A stretch of 64,000 nt of DNA, taken from contig NZ_LT607753.1 in NCBI RefSeq assembly GCF_900090295.1, forward strand, positions 5,890,001 through 5,954,000, read 5' to 3'. Below the pieces are notes generated by a model. The model made no database searches, had not been told where the DNA came from, and worked only from the letters and a program-made list of their open reading frames with translations. A program made the position numbers and the translations under genes. Source of the stretch: Micromonospora coxensis (GTDB lineage Bacteria; Actinomycetota; Actinomycetes; Mycobacteriales; Micromonosporaceae). Shown here piece by piece: positions 18,362 to 27,977 of this stretch. Position 1 is the stretch's first letter. Every line of letters begins with the position of its first letter.

Positions 18362-19285
18362 ATGGCTGGCAACGGTGACCGTGCCGACGCCTGGACGTCG
18401 GAGCTCCGCGAGCAGCAGGCGTCGCTCGGCGCCGACCTGGGTCCGGCCGACCCGGCGGCCTACACGATGCGCAAGCCGATCCCGGAGCCGATGCCCACCG
18501 ACCGGCACGGCCCGGCGCGGATCATCGCGATGGCCAACCAGAAGGGCGGCGTCGGCAAGACCACCACCACCATCAACCTGGGCGCCGCGCTCGCCGAGTA
18601 CGGCCGCAAGGTGCTGCTTGTCGACTTCGACCCGCAGGGCGCCCTGTCGGTGGGCCTCGGCGTCAACCCGCACAACCTCGACCTGTCGGTCTACAACCTG
18701 CTCATGCAGGACGACGTCACCGCCGAGGACGTCCTGATCAAGACCGACGTCGCCGGGCTGCACCTGCTGCCGGCCAACATCGACCTCTCCGCCGCCGAGA
18801 TCCAGCTGGTCAACGAGGTGGCCCGGGAGATGGCCCTGGCGCGGGTGCTGCGCAGCATCCGCAAGGAGTACGACTTCATCCTGATCGACTGCCAGCCCTC
18901 GCTGGGCCTGCTGGCGATCAACGCGCTGACCGTGGCGCACGGGGTGCTCATCCCGCTGGAGTGCGAGTTCTTCAGCCTCCGTGGCGTGGCGCTGCTGCTG
19001 GACACCATCGACAAGGTGCGCGAGCGGCTCAACTTCGACCTGGAGCTCGAAGGCATCCTCGCCACCATGTACGACAGCCGCACCACCCACTGCCGCCAGG
19101 TGCTCCAGCGGGTGGTCGAGGCGTTCGGCGACAAGGTCTACCAGACCGTGATCACCAAGACGGTCAAGTTCCCCGAGTCCACCGTGGCCGGGGCGCCGAT
19201 CACCACCCTCGACCCGGCCTCCTCCGGCGCCCGCAACTACCGGCAGCTGGCCCGTGAAGTGATCGCCGCCCAAGCCGACCGGTAG
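18362..19285 (+). CDS. ParA-family ATPase (Rv1708-like)
   Basis: 307 aa. A 50-residue N-terminal extension precedes the deviant Walker A KGGVGKTTTT (61-70), then VLLVDFDPQGALSVGLG and the DFILIDCQPSLGLLAINAL switch region. It is the ParA-like protein encoded with scpAB in actinobacteria, distinct from the parAB pair near oriC. Probable role in chromosome segregation together with SMC-ScpAB. The ATG has GGAGGGGG about 10 nt upstream, and a TAGAGT -10-like box is at 18246. It starts a parA-scpA-scpB-rluB run. Confidence 0.92.
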   Translation: MAGNGDRADAWTSELREQQASLGADLGPADPAAYTMRKPIPEPMPTDRHGPARIIAMANQKGGVGKTTTTINLGAALAEYGRKVLLVDFDPQGALSVGLGVNPHNLDLSVYNLLMQDDVTAEDVLIKTDVAGLHLLPANIDLSAAEIQLVNEVAREMALARVLRSIRKEYDFILIDCQPSLGLLAINALTVAHGVLIPLECEFFSLRGVALLLDTIDKVRERLNFDLELEGILATMYDSRTTHCRQVLQRVVEAFGDKVYQTVITKTVKFPESTVAGAPITTLDPASSGARNYRQLAREVIAAQADR

Positions 19286-19308
19286 CCGGAGCGCTGGACG
19301 TCCGCGAC

Positions 19309-20511
19309 GTGGACTACGGTCTTCCGGTGACCGCGCCACCCCTCGACCCGCCCACGACGCCGCGGCAGCCGCCCGTGGTGGCGGCCGAGGCCGCCGCCGA
19401 GGTGGCGACGGACGCGACGGGTGTGCCGGCGGCGGAGCAGAGCAGCGGCTTCACCGTCCGGCTGGCGAACTTCACCGGCCCCTTCGACCTGCTGCTGCAA
19501 CTGATCAGCAAGCACAAGCTCGACGTCACCGAGGTGGCGCTGCACCGGGTCACCGACGAGTTCATCGCCTACATCCGGGCCATGGGCGACCAGTGGGACC
19601 TCGACGAGACCAGCGAGTTCCTGCTGATCGCGGCCACCCTGCTGGACCTGAAGGCGGCCCGGCTACTGCCCGCCGCCGAGGTGGAGGACGAGGAGGACCT
19701 CGCCCTGCTGGAGGCGCGGGACCTGCTCTTCGCCCGGTTGTTGCAGTACAAGGCGTACAAGGAGGCGGCGGCGCACATCGCCGCGCTGGAGGCGGTCGGC
19801 GGACGGCGGTACCCGCGCGCGGTCACCCTGGAACCCCGCTACGCCGAGGCGCTGCCCGACCTGGTGCTCGGCATCGGCCCGGAGCGGCTGCGCGCGCTGG
19901 CCGTACGGGCGATGACTCCGAAGCCGACGCCCGAGGTGTCCATCGCGCACGTGCACATGGTCCGGGTCAGTGTCCGCGAGCACGCCGAGATCATCACCGG
20001 GCGGCTGCGCCGGGCCGGCACGGCCACCTTCTCGCAGCTCTGCGCCGACTGCGAGATCACCCTGGAGGTGGTGGCGCGGTTCCTGGCGCTGCTGGAGCTG
20101 TACCGGCAGGGGCTGGTCGCCTTCGTCCAGGAGCAGGCGCTGGAGGAGTTGACCGTCCGGTGGACCGGCCCGGCCGAGGGCGACACCGAACTGCACGTCG
20201 ACGAGTACGCCGGCGCGACCGAGGCGTCCGACGCCGACCCGGCCGCGACCGTGCCGGGCGACACCCTGCCGACCCGCCCACGAGCGGCCTCCGACGCGGC
20301 CGGCGTGGTGGCCTCGGGCAGTGCCACCGACTCGGCTGTCGACGCCGGCCTTTCCGGCGACAGTCGCGGCGGCGGTGACCCGGGCGACGGCGACGACGAC
20401 CGTCGTGGCGACGGCGGCCCGGCTGTCGGCGGTGACCAGGGCGACAACGGCGACCCCGGCGGCACCAACGGTGACCTGGGTGGGAACGACGAGGAGCAGC
20501 GCGATGAGTGA
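19309..20511 (+). CDS. scpA: Segregation and condensation protein A
   Basis: Kleisin subunit of the SMC-ScpAB condensin. The core (about residues 45-275) has [21 protein letters not shown] and the family's helical segments, ending with a winged-helix-like part ([20 protein letters not shown]). At 400 aa it is longer than the usual 250-280 because of a C-terminal Asp/Gly-rich tail of about 110 residues. GTG at 19309 is used; an in-frame GTG at 19327 is possible. It overlaps scpB by 8 bp, so stoichiometric translation is likely. Confidence 0.93.
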   Translation: MDYGLPVTAPPLDPPTTPRQPPVVAAEAAAEVATDATGVPAAEQSSGFTVRLANFTGPFDLLLQLISKHKLDVTEVALHRVTDEFIAYIRAMGDQWDLDETSEFLLIAATLLDLKAARLLPAAEVEDEEDLALLEARDLLFARLLQYKAYKEAAAHIAALEAVGGRRYPRAVTLEPRYAEALPDLVLGIGPERLRALAVRAMTPKPTPEVSIAHVHMVRVSVREHAEIITGRLRRAGTATFSQLCADCEITLEVVARFLALLELYRQGLVAFVQEQALEELTVRWTGPAEGDTELHVDEYAGATEASDADPAATVPGDTLPTRPRAASDAAGVVASGSATDSAVDAGLSGDSRGGGDPGDGDDDRRGDGGPAVGGDQGDNGDPGGTNGDLGGNDEEQRDE

Positions 20512-21892
20512 CGAGGAGCGCCGGGACTCGCTGGCCGACCAGGCCGCCGCCTGGATCCCCCCGTGGGAGCGCCCCACCCCGCCCAAGGAGCCCGCCCCCG
20601 ACCCCGCCACCCCGGCCGAGGCGCCCGACGAGCGGGCCGAGGCCGAGATCTTGGCGAGTTACCGTTCGCCAGGAACGGTAACTCGCCAAGATCTCGCCGC
20701 TGACCCGGCTGACCCGGCTGACCCGGCTGACCCGGCTGACCCGGCTGACCCGGCTGACCCGGCTGACCCGGCTGACCCGGCTGACCCGGCTGACCCGGCT
20801 GACCCGGCTGACCCGGCTGACCCGGCTGACCCGGCTGACCCGGCTGACCCGGCTGACCCGGCTGACCCGGCTGACCCGGCCGACCCGGCCGACCTGGCAG
20901 ACCCGGCCGCACCGGCCGACCCGGCCGCACCGGCCGCACCGGCCGCCGCCGGCGCCCAGCCGGCCGGCGGTCCGGACAGCGCCACGCTGTCCGGCGCCGG
21001 CCAGAGCGCCGCCGTCGACGTCGACGCGGGGGTGAGCGACGCGGGGACGCCCGGCGCCGCCGCGCACAGCGCCGTGCTGCCCGGCACCGAGTCGAGCGAC
21101 GTGGGCGCGAGCGCCGCCGCCGTGCACACCACCGCGCTGCCCGCCGCCGCCGACGTCGCCGATGCCGCCGACGCCAACGCCGCCAACGCCGCAAACGCCG
21201 CAAACGCCGCAAACGCCAGCGATGCGGCAAACGTCGACGCCGCCGTGCCGGCCGGGGAGACGCCGGCGGAGGGCGGCGGCGCGCCGGGCGTACCGAAGCG
21301 GGGACGGCGGCGGGTGATGCCCGCGCCGGAGCCGACGCCGGTGCTGGACGACGCCGAGCTGCGCGGCGCGCTGGAGGCGATCCTGCTGGTGGTGGACGAG
21401 CCGGTCAGCGAGTTGACCCTCGCCCAGGTGCTGGAGCAGTCCCCGGAGCGGATCGGCCCGGTGCTGGACGAGATCGCCGCCGGGTACACCGCCGCCGGGC
21501 ACGGCTTCGAGCTGCGCCGGGCCGCGGGTGGCTGGCGTCTCTACACCCGGCCGGAATACGCGACCTACGTCGAGCGGTTCGTGTTGGACGGGCAGTCGGT
21601 GCGGCTGACCCAGGCCGCGCTGGAGACGCTCGCGGTGATCGCCTACCGGCAGCCGGTGACCCGTTCGCGGATCGCGGCCATCCGGGGTGTGAACTCTGAC
21701 GGGGTCATCCGTACCCTGGTCTCCCGCGGGCTGGTCGAGGAGTGCGGCGCCGAACCGGACAGCGGGGCGTTCCTCTATCGGACCACCACGATGTTCCTGG
21801 AGAAGCTGGGGCTGAACTCGGTCGCCGACCTTCCCCCGCTCGCCCCGTTCCTCCCCGACGACGTAGAAGAGCTTGCCGATGCGACGCGATGA
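20504..21892 (+). CDS. scpB: Segregation and condensation protein B with giant low-complexity N-terminus
   Basis: ScpB dimer of the SMC complex. The conserved winged-helix pair occupies only the last 190 residues ([17 protein letters not shown] onward, with [22 protein letters not shown] and SRGLVEECG). ScpB proteins are usually 200-230 aa; this one is 462 aa. The first 260 residues are disordered: a short [13 protein letters not shown] segment, 17 residues encoded by a perfect DNA palindrome, about 25 DPA tripeptides from a 9-bp minisatellite, then Ala/Asn repeats. The ATG at 20504 lies inside the scpA end. The insertions keep the frame. Confidence 0.92.
   Translation: MSDEERRDSLADQAAAWIPPWERPTPPKEPAPDPATPAEAPDERAEAEILASYRSPGTVTRQDLAADPADPADPADPADPADPADPADPADPADPADPADPADPADPADPADPADPADPADPADPADPADLADPAAPADPAAPAAPAAAGAQPAGGPDSATLSGAGQSAAVDVDAGVSDAGTPGAAAHSAVLPGTESSDVGASAAAVHTTALPAAADVADAADANAANAANAANAANASDAANVDAAVPAGETPAEGGGAPGVPKRGRRRVMPAPEPTPVLDDAELRGALEAILLVVDEPVSELTLAQVLEQSPERIGPVLDEIAAGYTAAGHGFELRRAAGGWRLYTRPEYATYVERFVLDGQSVRLTQAALETLAVIAYRQPVTRSRIAAIRGVNSDGVIRTLVSRGLVEECGAEPDSGAFLYRTTTMFLEKLGLNSVADLPPLAPFLPDDVEELADATR
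20645..20695. repeat. Perfect 23-bp inverted repeat (dispersed element, copy 1) inside scpB
   Basis: GAGATCTTGGCGAGTTACCG begins the left arm (20645-20667); the right arm (20673-20695) is its exact reverse complement, with the 5-nt loop GCCAG. A related, imperfect copy lies at 41267-41313 sharing the GATCTTGGCGA / TCGCCAAGATC ends. The coding frame of scpB passes through it in one piece. Confidence 0.95.
20699..20923. repeat. 9-bp minisatellite GCTGACCCG, 20 perfect copies, plus variants
   Basis: Twenty uninterrupted copies fill 20699-20878; five degenerate units (GCCGACCCG, GCCGACCTG, GCAGACCCG and similar) continue to 20923. Each copy encodes Ala-Asp-Pro in scpB. Copy-number change would stay in frame. 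A second short array of GCAAACGCC-like units lies at about 21172-21225. Confidence 0.97.
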
Positions 21893-22649
21893 CCGTGCCC
21901 CGAAGCCCGACGCCCCCGTGTACGAGGGCGCCGAGCGCCTGCAGAAGGTGCTCGCCGCCGCCGGCGTGGGCTCCCGGCGTGCCTGCGAGGACCTGATCTT
22001 CCGGCGTCGGGTCACCGTGAACGGGCGGGTCGCGCAGCTCGGCGACAAGGCCGATCCGACCCGGGACGTCATCCACGTCGACGGGGAGCGGCTCCAGGTC
22101 GACACCCGACTGGTCTACCTGGCGATGAACAAGCCGCGCGGGGTGGTTTCCACCATGGCGGACGAGAAGGGACGCACGGCGCTCGCCGACTTCCTCGGCA
22201 ACCGGGTGGAGCAGCGGGTCTACCACGTCGGGCGGCTCGACGCGGACAGCGAGGGCCTGCTGCTGCTCACCAACGACGGCACCCTGGCGCACCGGCTGAT
22301 GCACCCCTCGTACGGCGTGCCGAAGACGTACCTGTGCGAGGTGTCCGGGCCGATCCCGCGCAACCTGGGCAAGCGGCTGGCGGCCGGGGTGGAGCTGGAG
22401 GACGGGCCGGTGACGGTGGACTCGTTCAAGGTGGTGGACACCCTGGGCAAGACCGCCCAGGTGGAGCTGACCCTGCACGAGGGGCGTAAGCACATCGTCC
22501 GGCGGCTGCTGGCCGAGGTGGGGCACCCGGTGGCCCGCCTGATCCGTACCTCGATCGGGCCGATCCGCCTCGGTGACCTGCGGGCCGGGCGGACCCGGCG
22601 GCTGACCAACGCGGAGGTCGCCGCCCTGTTCAAGGCCGTGGGTGACTGA
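21879..22649 (+). CDS. rluB: Ribosomal large-subunit pseudouridine synthase, RluB/RsuA family
   Basis: Isomerises a uridine in rRNA. 256 aa: N-terminal S4 domain (ERLQKVLAAAGVGSRRACED) and the catalytic domain with the Asp motif VGRLDADSEGLLLLTNDG and the EGRKHIVRRLLAEVGHPV loop. The ATG at 21879 overlaps the scpB end by 14 bp. The scpB-rluB-cmk-der order is the standard actinobacterial one (Rv1710-1713). The exact target position (23S U2605 type) is inferred from the family. Confidence 0.93.
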   Translation: MRRDDRAPKPDAPVYEGAERLQKVLAAAGVGSRRACEDLIFRRRVTVNGRVAQLGDKADPTRDVIHVDGERLQVDTRLVYLAMNKPRGVVSTMADEKGRTALADFLGNRVEQRVYHVGRLDADSEGLLLLTNDGTLAHRLMHPSYGVPKTYLCEVSGPIPRNLGKRLAAGVELEDGPVTVDSFKVVDTLGKTAQVELTLHEGRKHIVRRLLAEVGHPVARLIRTSIGPIRLGDLRAGRTRRLTNAEVAALFKAVGD

Positions 22650-22839
22650 CCCCCTCGATCGGGGTACCGCTGCCGGTAGGCTTCGACGCGGCCGACGGGC
22701 CGACGGGTGGCGCGGGTCGCCCCCGGCGGCGTCGCGCGTGGCCGGCCCGCGAGGCGCGGGCATGATGGACGATGGACAACCGCTCAACGGCGCCGGAGAT
22801 CACCGGTGACCTGCGAGGTACGGGCTGAGGAGGACAACG

Positions 22840-23520
22840 GTGGAGGAAAACGTACGGACCGGGCGCTGCGTGGTCGCTGTGGACGGGCCGTCCGGTTCGG
22901 GTAAGTCCACCGTCTCGCGCCGGCTGGCCGCCGGCATCGGTGCCCGCTACCTCGACACCGGCGCGATGTACCGGGCGATCACCTGGGCGGTGCTGCGCTC
23001 CGGGGTCGACCTGACCGACGCCGAGTCGGTGGCCAAGGTCGCCGGTGAGGTGGACCTGCGCATCGGCACCGACCCCCGGGGGTACGGCGTGACCGCCGAC
23101 GGCGTGAACGTCGACGCCGAGATCCGCGGTCCCGAGGTGACCGGCGCGGTCTCCGCCGTGGCCGCCGTGCCGGCGGTGCGCGCCCTGCTGGTCGCCCGGC
23201 AGCGCCAGATGATCGTCAACGCGGGCCGGATCGTGGTCGAGGGTCGCGACATCGGTTCCGTGGTGGCCCCCGACGCCGACCTGAAGGTCTACCTGACCGC
23301 CTCCGAGGCGGCGCGCGCCCGGCGGCGCAGCGCGGAGGACGCGGCGGACGTCGCGGCGACCGCCGCCGACCTGGCCCGCCGGGACAAGCTCGACTCGACC
23401 CGCAAGGCCGACCCGTTGCAGCAGGCGCCGGACGCCGTGGAGCTGGACACCACCGAGCTGGGCATCGACGAGGTCGTCGCGAAGCTGCGCGAGCTGCTCA
23501 CCGAGCGGGGAGTGGCATGA
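22840..23520 (+). CDS. cmk: Cytidylate kinase
   Basis: Phosphorylates CMP and dCMP. 226 aa with P-loop [17 protein letters not shown], the [10 protein letters not shown] nucleotide-monophosphate site, and [20 protein letters not shown], then an Arg-rich lid. GTG at 22840 has GAGGAGG about 6 nt upstream. A TAGGCT (about 22677) in the 190-nt gap after rluB may be its promoter. It overlaps der by 4 bp (ATGA). Confidence 0.96.
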   Translation: MEENVRTGRCVVAVDGPSGSGKSTVSRRLAAGIGARYLDTGAMYRAITWAVLRSGVDLTDAESVAKVAGEVDLRIGTDPRGYGVTADGVNVDAEIRGPEVTGAVSAVAAVPAVRALLVARQRQMIVNAGRIVVEGRDIGSVVAPDADLKVYLTASEAARARRRSAEDAADVAATAADLARRDKLDSTRKADPLQQAPDAVELDTTELGIDEVVAKLRELLTERGVA

Positions 23521-24923
23521 GCGACGACAACGGCGGCTGGGTGGAGCTGCGTGAGCCGGACCTCGACGTCGAGGAGCCGTCGGGGCCGCAGCCGGTGGTG
23601 GCCGTGGTGGGCCGCCCGAACGTCGGCAAGTCCACCCTGGTGAACCGGATCATCGGCCGCCGGCAGGCGGTCGTCGAGGACATCCCCGGGGTGACCCGGG
23701 ACCGCGTCCCGTACGACGCGCAGTGGAACGGCCGGTCGTTCACCGTGGTGGACACCGGAGGTTGGGAGCCGGACGCCAGGGACCGGGCCGCGGCGATCGC
23801 CGCGCAGGCCGAGATCGCCGTCGCCACCGCCGACGTGGTGCTGTTCGTGGTCGACGCGATGGTCGGCTCGACCGATGTGGACGAGGCCGCGGTGAAGATG
23901 CTGCGCCGCAGCGCCAAGCCGGTCATCCTGGTCGCCAACAAGACCGACAACACCGCCATCGAGATGGAGGCGACCTCGCTCTGGTCGCTCGGCCTCGGTG
24001 AGCCGTACCCGGTCTCCGCGCTGCACGGCCGGGGCTCGGGTGAGCTGCTCGACGCCATCATGGACGCGCTGCCCGAGGCGCCGAAGATCGTCGAGAACCG
24101 CCCGCGCGGCCCGCGCCGGGTGGCGCTGGTCGGCCGCCCCAACGTCGGCAAGTCGAGCCTGCTGAACCGCTTCTCCGGTGAGGAGCGGGCGGTGGTCGAC
24201 TCGGTCGCCGGCACCACCGTCGACCCGGTCGACAGCCTGGTGCAGATCGGTGGGGAGACCTGGCAGCTGGTGGACACCGCCGGCCTGCGCAAGCGGGTGG
24301 GCAAGGCCTCCGGCACCGAGTACTACGCCAGCCTGCGAACCGCCTCGGCGATCGAGGCGGCCGAGGTCGCCGTGGTGCTGCTGGACTCCAGCGAGGTGAT
24401 CAGCGAGCAGGACCAGCGCATCCTCTCCATGGTGGTCGAGGCCGGGCGGGCCCTGGTGATCGCCTTCAACAAGTGGGACCTGGTCGACGCCGACCGCCGG
24501 TACTACCTGGACAAGGAGATCGACCGGGAGCTGCGCCGCATCCCCTGGGCGATCCGGCTGAACCTGTCGGCGCAGACCGGCCGGGCGGTGGACAAGCTCG
24601 CGCCGGCGCTGCGCAAGGCCCTGGCGAGCTGGGAGACCCGGGTGCCGACCGCGCAGCTCAACCAGTGGCTCACCGCCCTGGTGCAGGCCACCCCGCACCC
24701 GGTGCGCGGCGGCCGGGCCCCGAAGATCCTCTTCGCGACCCAGGCGGGCGTCGCCCCGCCCCGCTTCGTGCTCTTCACCACCGCGCCCCTGGACGCCGGC
24801 TACCAGCGCTTCGTCGAGCGCAAGCTGCGCGAGGAGTTCGGCTTCGAGGGCAGCCCGGTGGAGATCTCGGTACGCCCGCGCAAGAAGCTCGGCCCCGGCG
24901 GTCGGGGCAAGGCGCACGGCTGA
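23517..24923 (+). CDS. der: Ribosome biogenesis GTPase Der (EngA)
   Basis: Two tandem GTPase domains and a C-terminal KH-like domain for 50S assembly. G domain 1: [30 protein letters not shown] domain 2: [32 protein letters not shown]. The KH-like end has [20 protein letters not shown]. 468 aa, normal length, with about 30 extra N-terminal residues typical of actinobacteria. ATG at 23517 overlaps the cmk stop. A strong hairpin follows. Confidence 0.97.
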   Translation: MSDDNGGWVELREPDLDVEEPSGPQPVVAVVGRPNVGKSTLVNRIIGRRQAVVEDIPGVTRDRVPYDAQWNGRSFTVVDTGGWEPDARDRAAAIAAQAEIAVATADVVLFVVDAMVGSTDVDEAAVKMLRRSAKPVILVANKTDNTAIEMEATSLWSLGLGEPYPVSALHGRGSGELLDAIMDALPEAPKIVENRPRGPRRVALVGRPNVGKSSLLNRFSGEERAVVDSVAGTTVDPVDSLVQIGGETWQLVDTAGLRKRVGKASGTEYYASLRTASAIEAAEVAVVLLDSSEVISEQDQRILSMVVEAGRALVIAFNKWDLVDADRRYYLDKEIDRELRRIPWAIRLNLSAQTGRAVDKLAPALRKALASWETRVPTAQLNQWLTALVQATPHPVRGGRAPKILFATQAGVAPPRFVLFTTAPLDAGYQRFVERKLREEFGFEGSPVEISVRPRKKLGPGGRGKAHG

Positions 24924-24937
24924 CCCTGGCACACCGG

Positions 24938-24970
24938 ACGCCGGGTGGAGCAGCACGCTCCACCCGGCGT
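24938..24970. terminator. Bidirectional terminator between der and the serine hydrolase
   Basis: ACGCCGGGTGGAG (24938-24950) and its exact complement (24958-24970) form a 13-bp stem with a 7-nt loop, followed on the + strand by TCCCTTCT. It lies between convergent genes. Confidence 0.8.
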
Positions 24971-24989
24971 TCCCTTCTGCCCCATCCTC

Positions 24990-26303
24990 CTAGGCGAAGG
25001 TGTTGGCAACAGCGACCCGGGCCGGGTCGGGGTTGGCCCAGCTCCAGTTCGGGTGGGCCCGGTTGGTGAGCAGGACCAGGACCCTGCGCCGGTCCGGCTC
25101 GACCAGCATCGAGGTCCCGGTGAATCCGGTGTGTCCGAAGGTGGTGGGCCGGGCGAGTTTGCCCATGAACCAGGGTTGGTTGAGTACCACGCCGAGTCCG
25201 TGGTCGGAGGTGCGTCCCGGGCGTTCCGGATCGACTGCGGGCAGTCCGGTGTTGGCATTGCGCAGCATTCGGGCGACGGTGTCCTCGGCGAGGATGCGCG
25301 TCCCGCCGTAGCTGCCGCCGTTGAGCAGCATCTGCCCGATGACCGCGACCTCCGCGGCGGTGCCGAAGAGGCCGGCGTGGCCGGCGATGCCGCCGAGGTG
25401 GTTGGCCACGTCGTCGTGCACCACGCCGCGCAGCAGGCCCCGGGAGGAGCGGGCGTCGGTGGCGACCAGCCGGTTGGCCCGGTCGGTCGAGCTGAGCCAG
25501 GTGTTCGGGTTGAAGCCGGTGTACCGCAGCCCCAGTGGCTCGGTCAGGTTGACCTTGAGGGCCCGGTCGAGGCTGAGGCCGGTGACCTTCTCGACGAGCT
25601 TGCCGGCGACCATCAGACCCACGCTGGAGTAGCGGAAGACTGTGCCTGGTACCGCTCCGCTGACCAGTGGTGTGGTCAGCACCGCGCGCCATCGCTCGGT
25701 CATCGTGGTGTAGCCGGTCACCTTCGCCCCGACCGGCAGGCCGCTGGTGTGGGCCAGAAGCATCGCGACCGTGACGGCGGACTTGCCGGTGCCGGTGAAT
25801 TCGGGGAGGTAGCGCACCACGGGCGCGTCGAGGTCGATGCGGCCCTTGTCGACCTGTTGCAGGGTGAGGATCGCGGTGTAGACCTTGGTGAGCGAGGCCA
25901 GGTCGAAGATCGAGTCGAGCCGCATGGCGACCCGCTTCGCGGCGGGCAGCAGCACCGGGCCGGCGTCGTAGCGTAGGGCCTCACCCACCGCCAGATGATC
26001 GGTCGGCTCACCGTCGGCCAGCGCCCAGACCACCGCACCGGGGTACGTGGGGTGGTTCGGGTTCTCCGGGGTCGGCTGGAGGTACCGCTGGAGCACCACC
26101 GAGAGGGTGCGTGGCTTGACGCTGCCCCTGGGCGCGGTCCCTCGGCCCGCAGCCGCAGCGCCCTGGCCGCCGTCACCCGCGCCTGCGGTGTTCCAGGAAC
26201 CGGCCTGCCCGGCCGGCGGGTTCTTCGCGCAGCCGGTCAGGCCGACGGCGGCAGCGAGTCCGAGACCGAGGACCGAACGGCGATGAATCGACACGGCAGG
26301 CAT
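24990..26303 (-). CDS. Tat-type lipoprotein serine hydrolase (beta-lactamase/PBP4*-like family)
   Basis: 437 aa. The N-terminus IHRRSVLGLGLAAAVGLTGC combines a twin-Arg motif with a lipobox (LTGC), so it is probably exported folded and lipid-anchored outside the membrane. The S-x-x-K catalytic pair is in DLASLTKVYT, the Tyr motif in FRYSSVGLM, and the C-terminal FGHTGFTGTS replaces the KTG box. This is the class C beta-lactamase/esterase fold; the substrate (ester, D-amino peptide or beta-lactam) is not predictable. The ATG at 26303 has GGGGGTG about 5 nt upstream; an upstream extension lacks a signal-like start. Confidence 0.85.
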   Translation of the reverse strand: MPAVSIHRRSVLGLGLAAAVGLTGCAKNPPAGQAGSWNTAGAGDGGQGAAAAGRGTAPRGSVKPRTLSVVLQRYLQPTPENPNHPTYPGAVVWALADGEPTDHLAVGEALRYDAGPVLLPAAKRVAMRLDSIFDLASLTKVYTAILTLQQVDKGRIDLDAPVVRYLPEFTGTGKSAVTVAMLLAHTSGLPVGAKVTGYTTMTERWRAVLTTPLVSGAVPGTVFRYSSVGLMVAGKLVEKVTGLSLDRALKVNLTEPLGLRYTGFNPNTWLSSTDRANRLVATDARSSRGLLRGVVHDDVANHLGGIAGHAGLFGTAAEVAVIGQMLLNGGSYGGTRILAEDTVARMLRNANTGLPAVDPERPGRTSDHGLGVVLNQPWFMGKLARPTTFGHTGFTGTSMLVEPDRRRVLVLLTNRAHPNWSWANPDPARVAVANTFA

Positions 26304-26432
26304 CGTCGCACCCCCGGCATGGTCAAGGCCAGCGACTGCCAGCCCCAACGGCTGCCTTCTCGGCGGACAGCCGCGAGTGACGGCACGGCCGAGCGCCCCG
26401 ACGTCAACGGCGCCCCGGCTCCACCGCGATCG

Positions 26433-26786
26433 TCATGGCCTCGGCTGCTGGGCGCGAGCAATTCGACGCCTGGCGCGGTACTCGAGGATCGAGTGGGTGA
26501 GCATGAGGACCACCGCGGCCAGCAACAGCACAGCGGCGGCCCACCGGCTCGGAGTGCGCCAGGTGCTGGGTGTGACTTCCGTGAGATGTCCGAGCCCGAG
26601 GAGAACGTAGAAGCCCATGCACGCTGCCGCTGCGGCCCACAGCCGGGGGTGATGCAGGGTCCGCCCGAGCAGCCGAACCGTTGGCGGGCGTCGGACGGCC
26701 ACCCAGGCAGCGCACCCGACCAGGGCGACAGCAGCGCCGGCGAGCAGGATGTCCACGACCGCTGCGACTGCCTCGTAGATCGTCAC
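26433..26786 (-). CDS. Small membrane protein, three helices
   Basis: 117 aa starting VTIYEAVAAVVDILLAG. Three predicted membrane segments (about 5-27, 43-64, 76-96) and a basic C-terminus (EYRARRRIARAQQ). GTG at 26786 is chosen because the helix starts immediately after it; the frame further upstream reads Arg/Pro shadow and the tRNA. It is upstream of the serine hydrolase on the same strand, 129 nt away. Function not recognised. Confidence 0.6.
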   Translation of the reverse strand: MTIYEAVAAVVDILLAGAAVALVGCAAWVAVRRPPTVRLLGRTLHHPRLWAAAAACMGFYVLLGLGHLTEVTPSTWRTPSRWAAAVLLLAAVVLMLTHSILEYRARRRIARAQQPRP

Positions 26787-27014
26787 GGGCCTCACGGTAG
26801 CGGGCACCGTACAGCGCCGTCTCGGTGCTCGGACAGCCCTCGTCCGACGCGACGGAGCGCTGCGATGCCGACGGGAGGCCGGCGGCGGCCACCGCGCGGG
26901 CGCGGCGACTCGACACAGTAAGGAGGGACTCGCCCTGACCGGTGAAGCGTCACCGACGATCACGCGGCACCGGGCCGGCTCGCACCTGACTGATCGTGGT
27001 CCCCGGGAACGCGA

Positions 27015-27045
27015 AAGGGCCGACCCGAAATTCGGATCAGCCCTT
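27015..27045 (-). terminator. Terminator of tRNA-Pro
   Basis: Arms 27015-27029 and 27031-27045 form a long stem read on the - strand. The two non-Watson-Crick positions become G-U pairs only in the - strand transcript, which supports that direction. Followed by TTTCGCG. Confidence 0.75.
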
Positions 27046-27054
27046 CGGCCTGTG

Positions 27055-27128
<74 letters not shown>

Positions 27129-27227
27129 ATGCTCCCGCGCGGTGCTCCCCGCGACAGCCGGTACAGCTTAGCGCAGGATCTTCGTTCCGCGCGCACAGGC
27201 CCCTGCCGCGTCGCGGCGGCCCGACGG

Positions 27228-27977
27228 TCACTCGTACGGGTCGCGGGGCGCCGGCACCTGCCGCCAGCTCTCCACCTCCAGGTAGGGGATCTCGAAGTCG
27301 TTGACCGGGTCCCGGGCGAGCTGGCTGCTGTAGCGGCCGGTCACCTCGATCCAGGTGTCGTCGGCCAGCCCCGAGGGCGTGTTGCCGCTCAGGGCGACCT
27401 TGGTGGGTAGGCCGTCGGCGGCGCAGCAGGACAGCCGCATCCGGGTCAGCACGGGCCGCCCGTCCCGGCCGGCGACGGTGAATCCGGTGACCTTGACCCG
27501 CCGGTCGCCGATCGACTGTCCCTTGTCGAACACGGCCCGGACGGCGTAGTCGTACACGGTGATGACGGCCGGGTCGCCCTCGGGCAGCGGCGGGTACTCG
27601 GGCAGTTTCCCGGCCGCCAGCGAGGTGCCGGACTGGTTGGCCGCGTACGCGCCGAGGGCCGGCGGGGCGACCAGCAGCAGGCCCAGCGCCGGCAGGATGA
27701 GCAGCCAGGCCACCCGTGGCTCGTGGTGCCCGTGCCCGTCGTGGTCGTCGTGGTGCGCGTCGCCGGGGTCCGCGTCGTCCGCCGGGGCCCGGCGCAGGGC
27801 GGGGCGCAGGTCGTACCAGAGGGTCATCACCGCCGCGGCGATCAGCAGCAGGCTGGCTGCGATCAGGAAGGGGCGCAGCTCCTCCTTGACGTAGCGCAGG
27901 TAGAGGTCGGTGAGGCTGGCGCGCAGCACCGCCCCGCCGAGCAGCAGCAGGACGCATGCCTGGGCCTGACGGTTCAC
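27228..27977 (-). CDS. TIGR03943/DUF1980-type permease subunit
   Basis: 249 aa. N-terminal membrane helices (about 5-25, 33-55), a His/Asp-rich loop (GDAHHDDHDGHGHHEPR) that could bind metal, a third helix (WLLILPALGLLLVAPPALGA), and an extracytoplasmic domain with a Cys-Cys pair (MRLSCCAADG). This family is encoded with DUF318 permeases, as here: GTG at 27977 overlaps the permease stop by 4 bp. It probably forms a membrane complex with it, possibly for metal or metalloid export; the substrate is unknown. Confidence 0.85.
   Translation of the reverse strand: MNRQAQACVLLLLGGAVLRASLTDLYLRYVKEELRPFLIAASLLLIAAAVMTLWYDLRPALRRAPADDADPGDAHHDDHDGHGHHEPRVAWLLILPALGLLLVAPPALGAYAANQSGTSLAAGKLPEYPPLPEGDPAVITVYDYAVRAVFDKGQSIGDRRVKVTGFTVAGRDGRPVLTRMRLSCCAADGLPTKVALSGNTPSGLADDTWIEVTGRYSSQLARDPVNDFEIPYLEVESWRQVPAPRDPYE

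Noticed and set aside
20057..22105. Long - strand open frame across scpB rich in Arg-Val-Ser repeats
   Set aside because: Antisense reading of the GCTGACCCG minisatellite and of high-GC coding sequence; no ribosome site, no domain.
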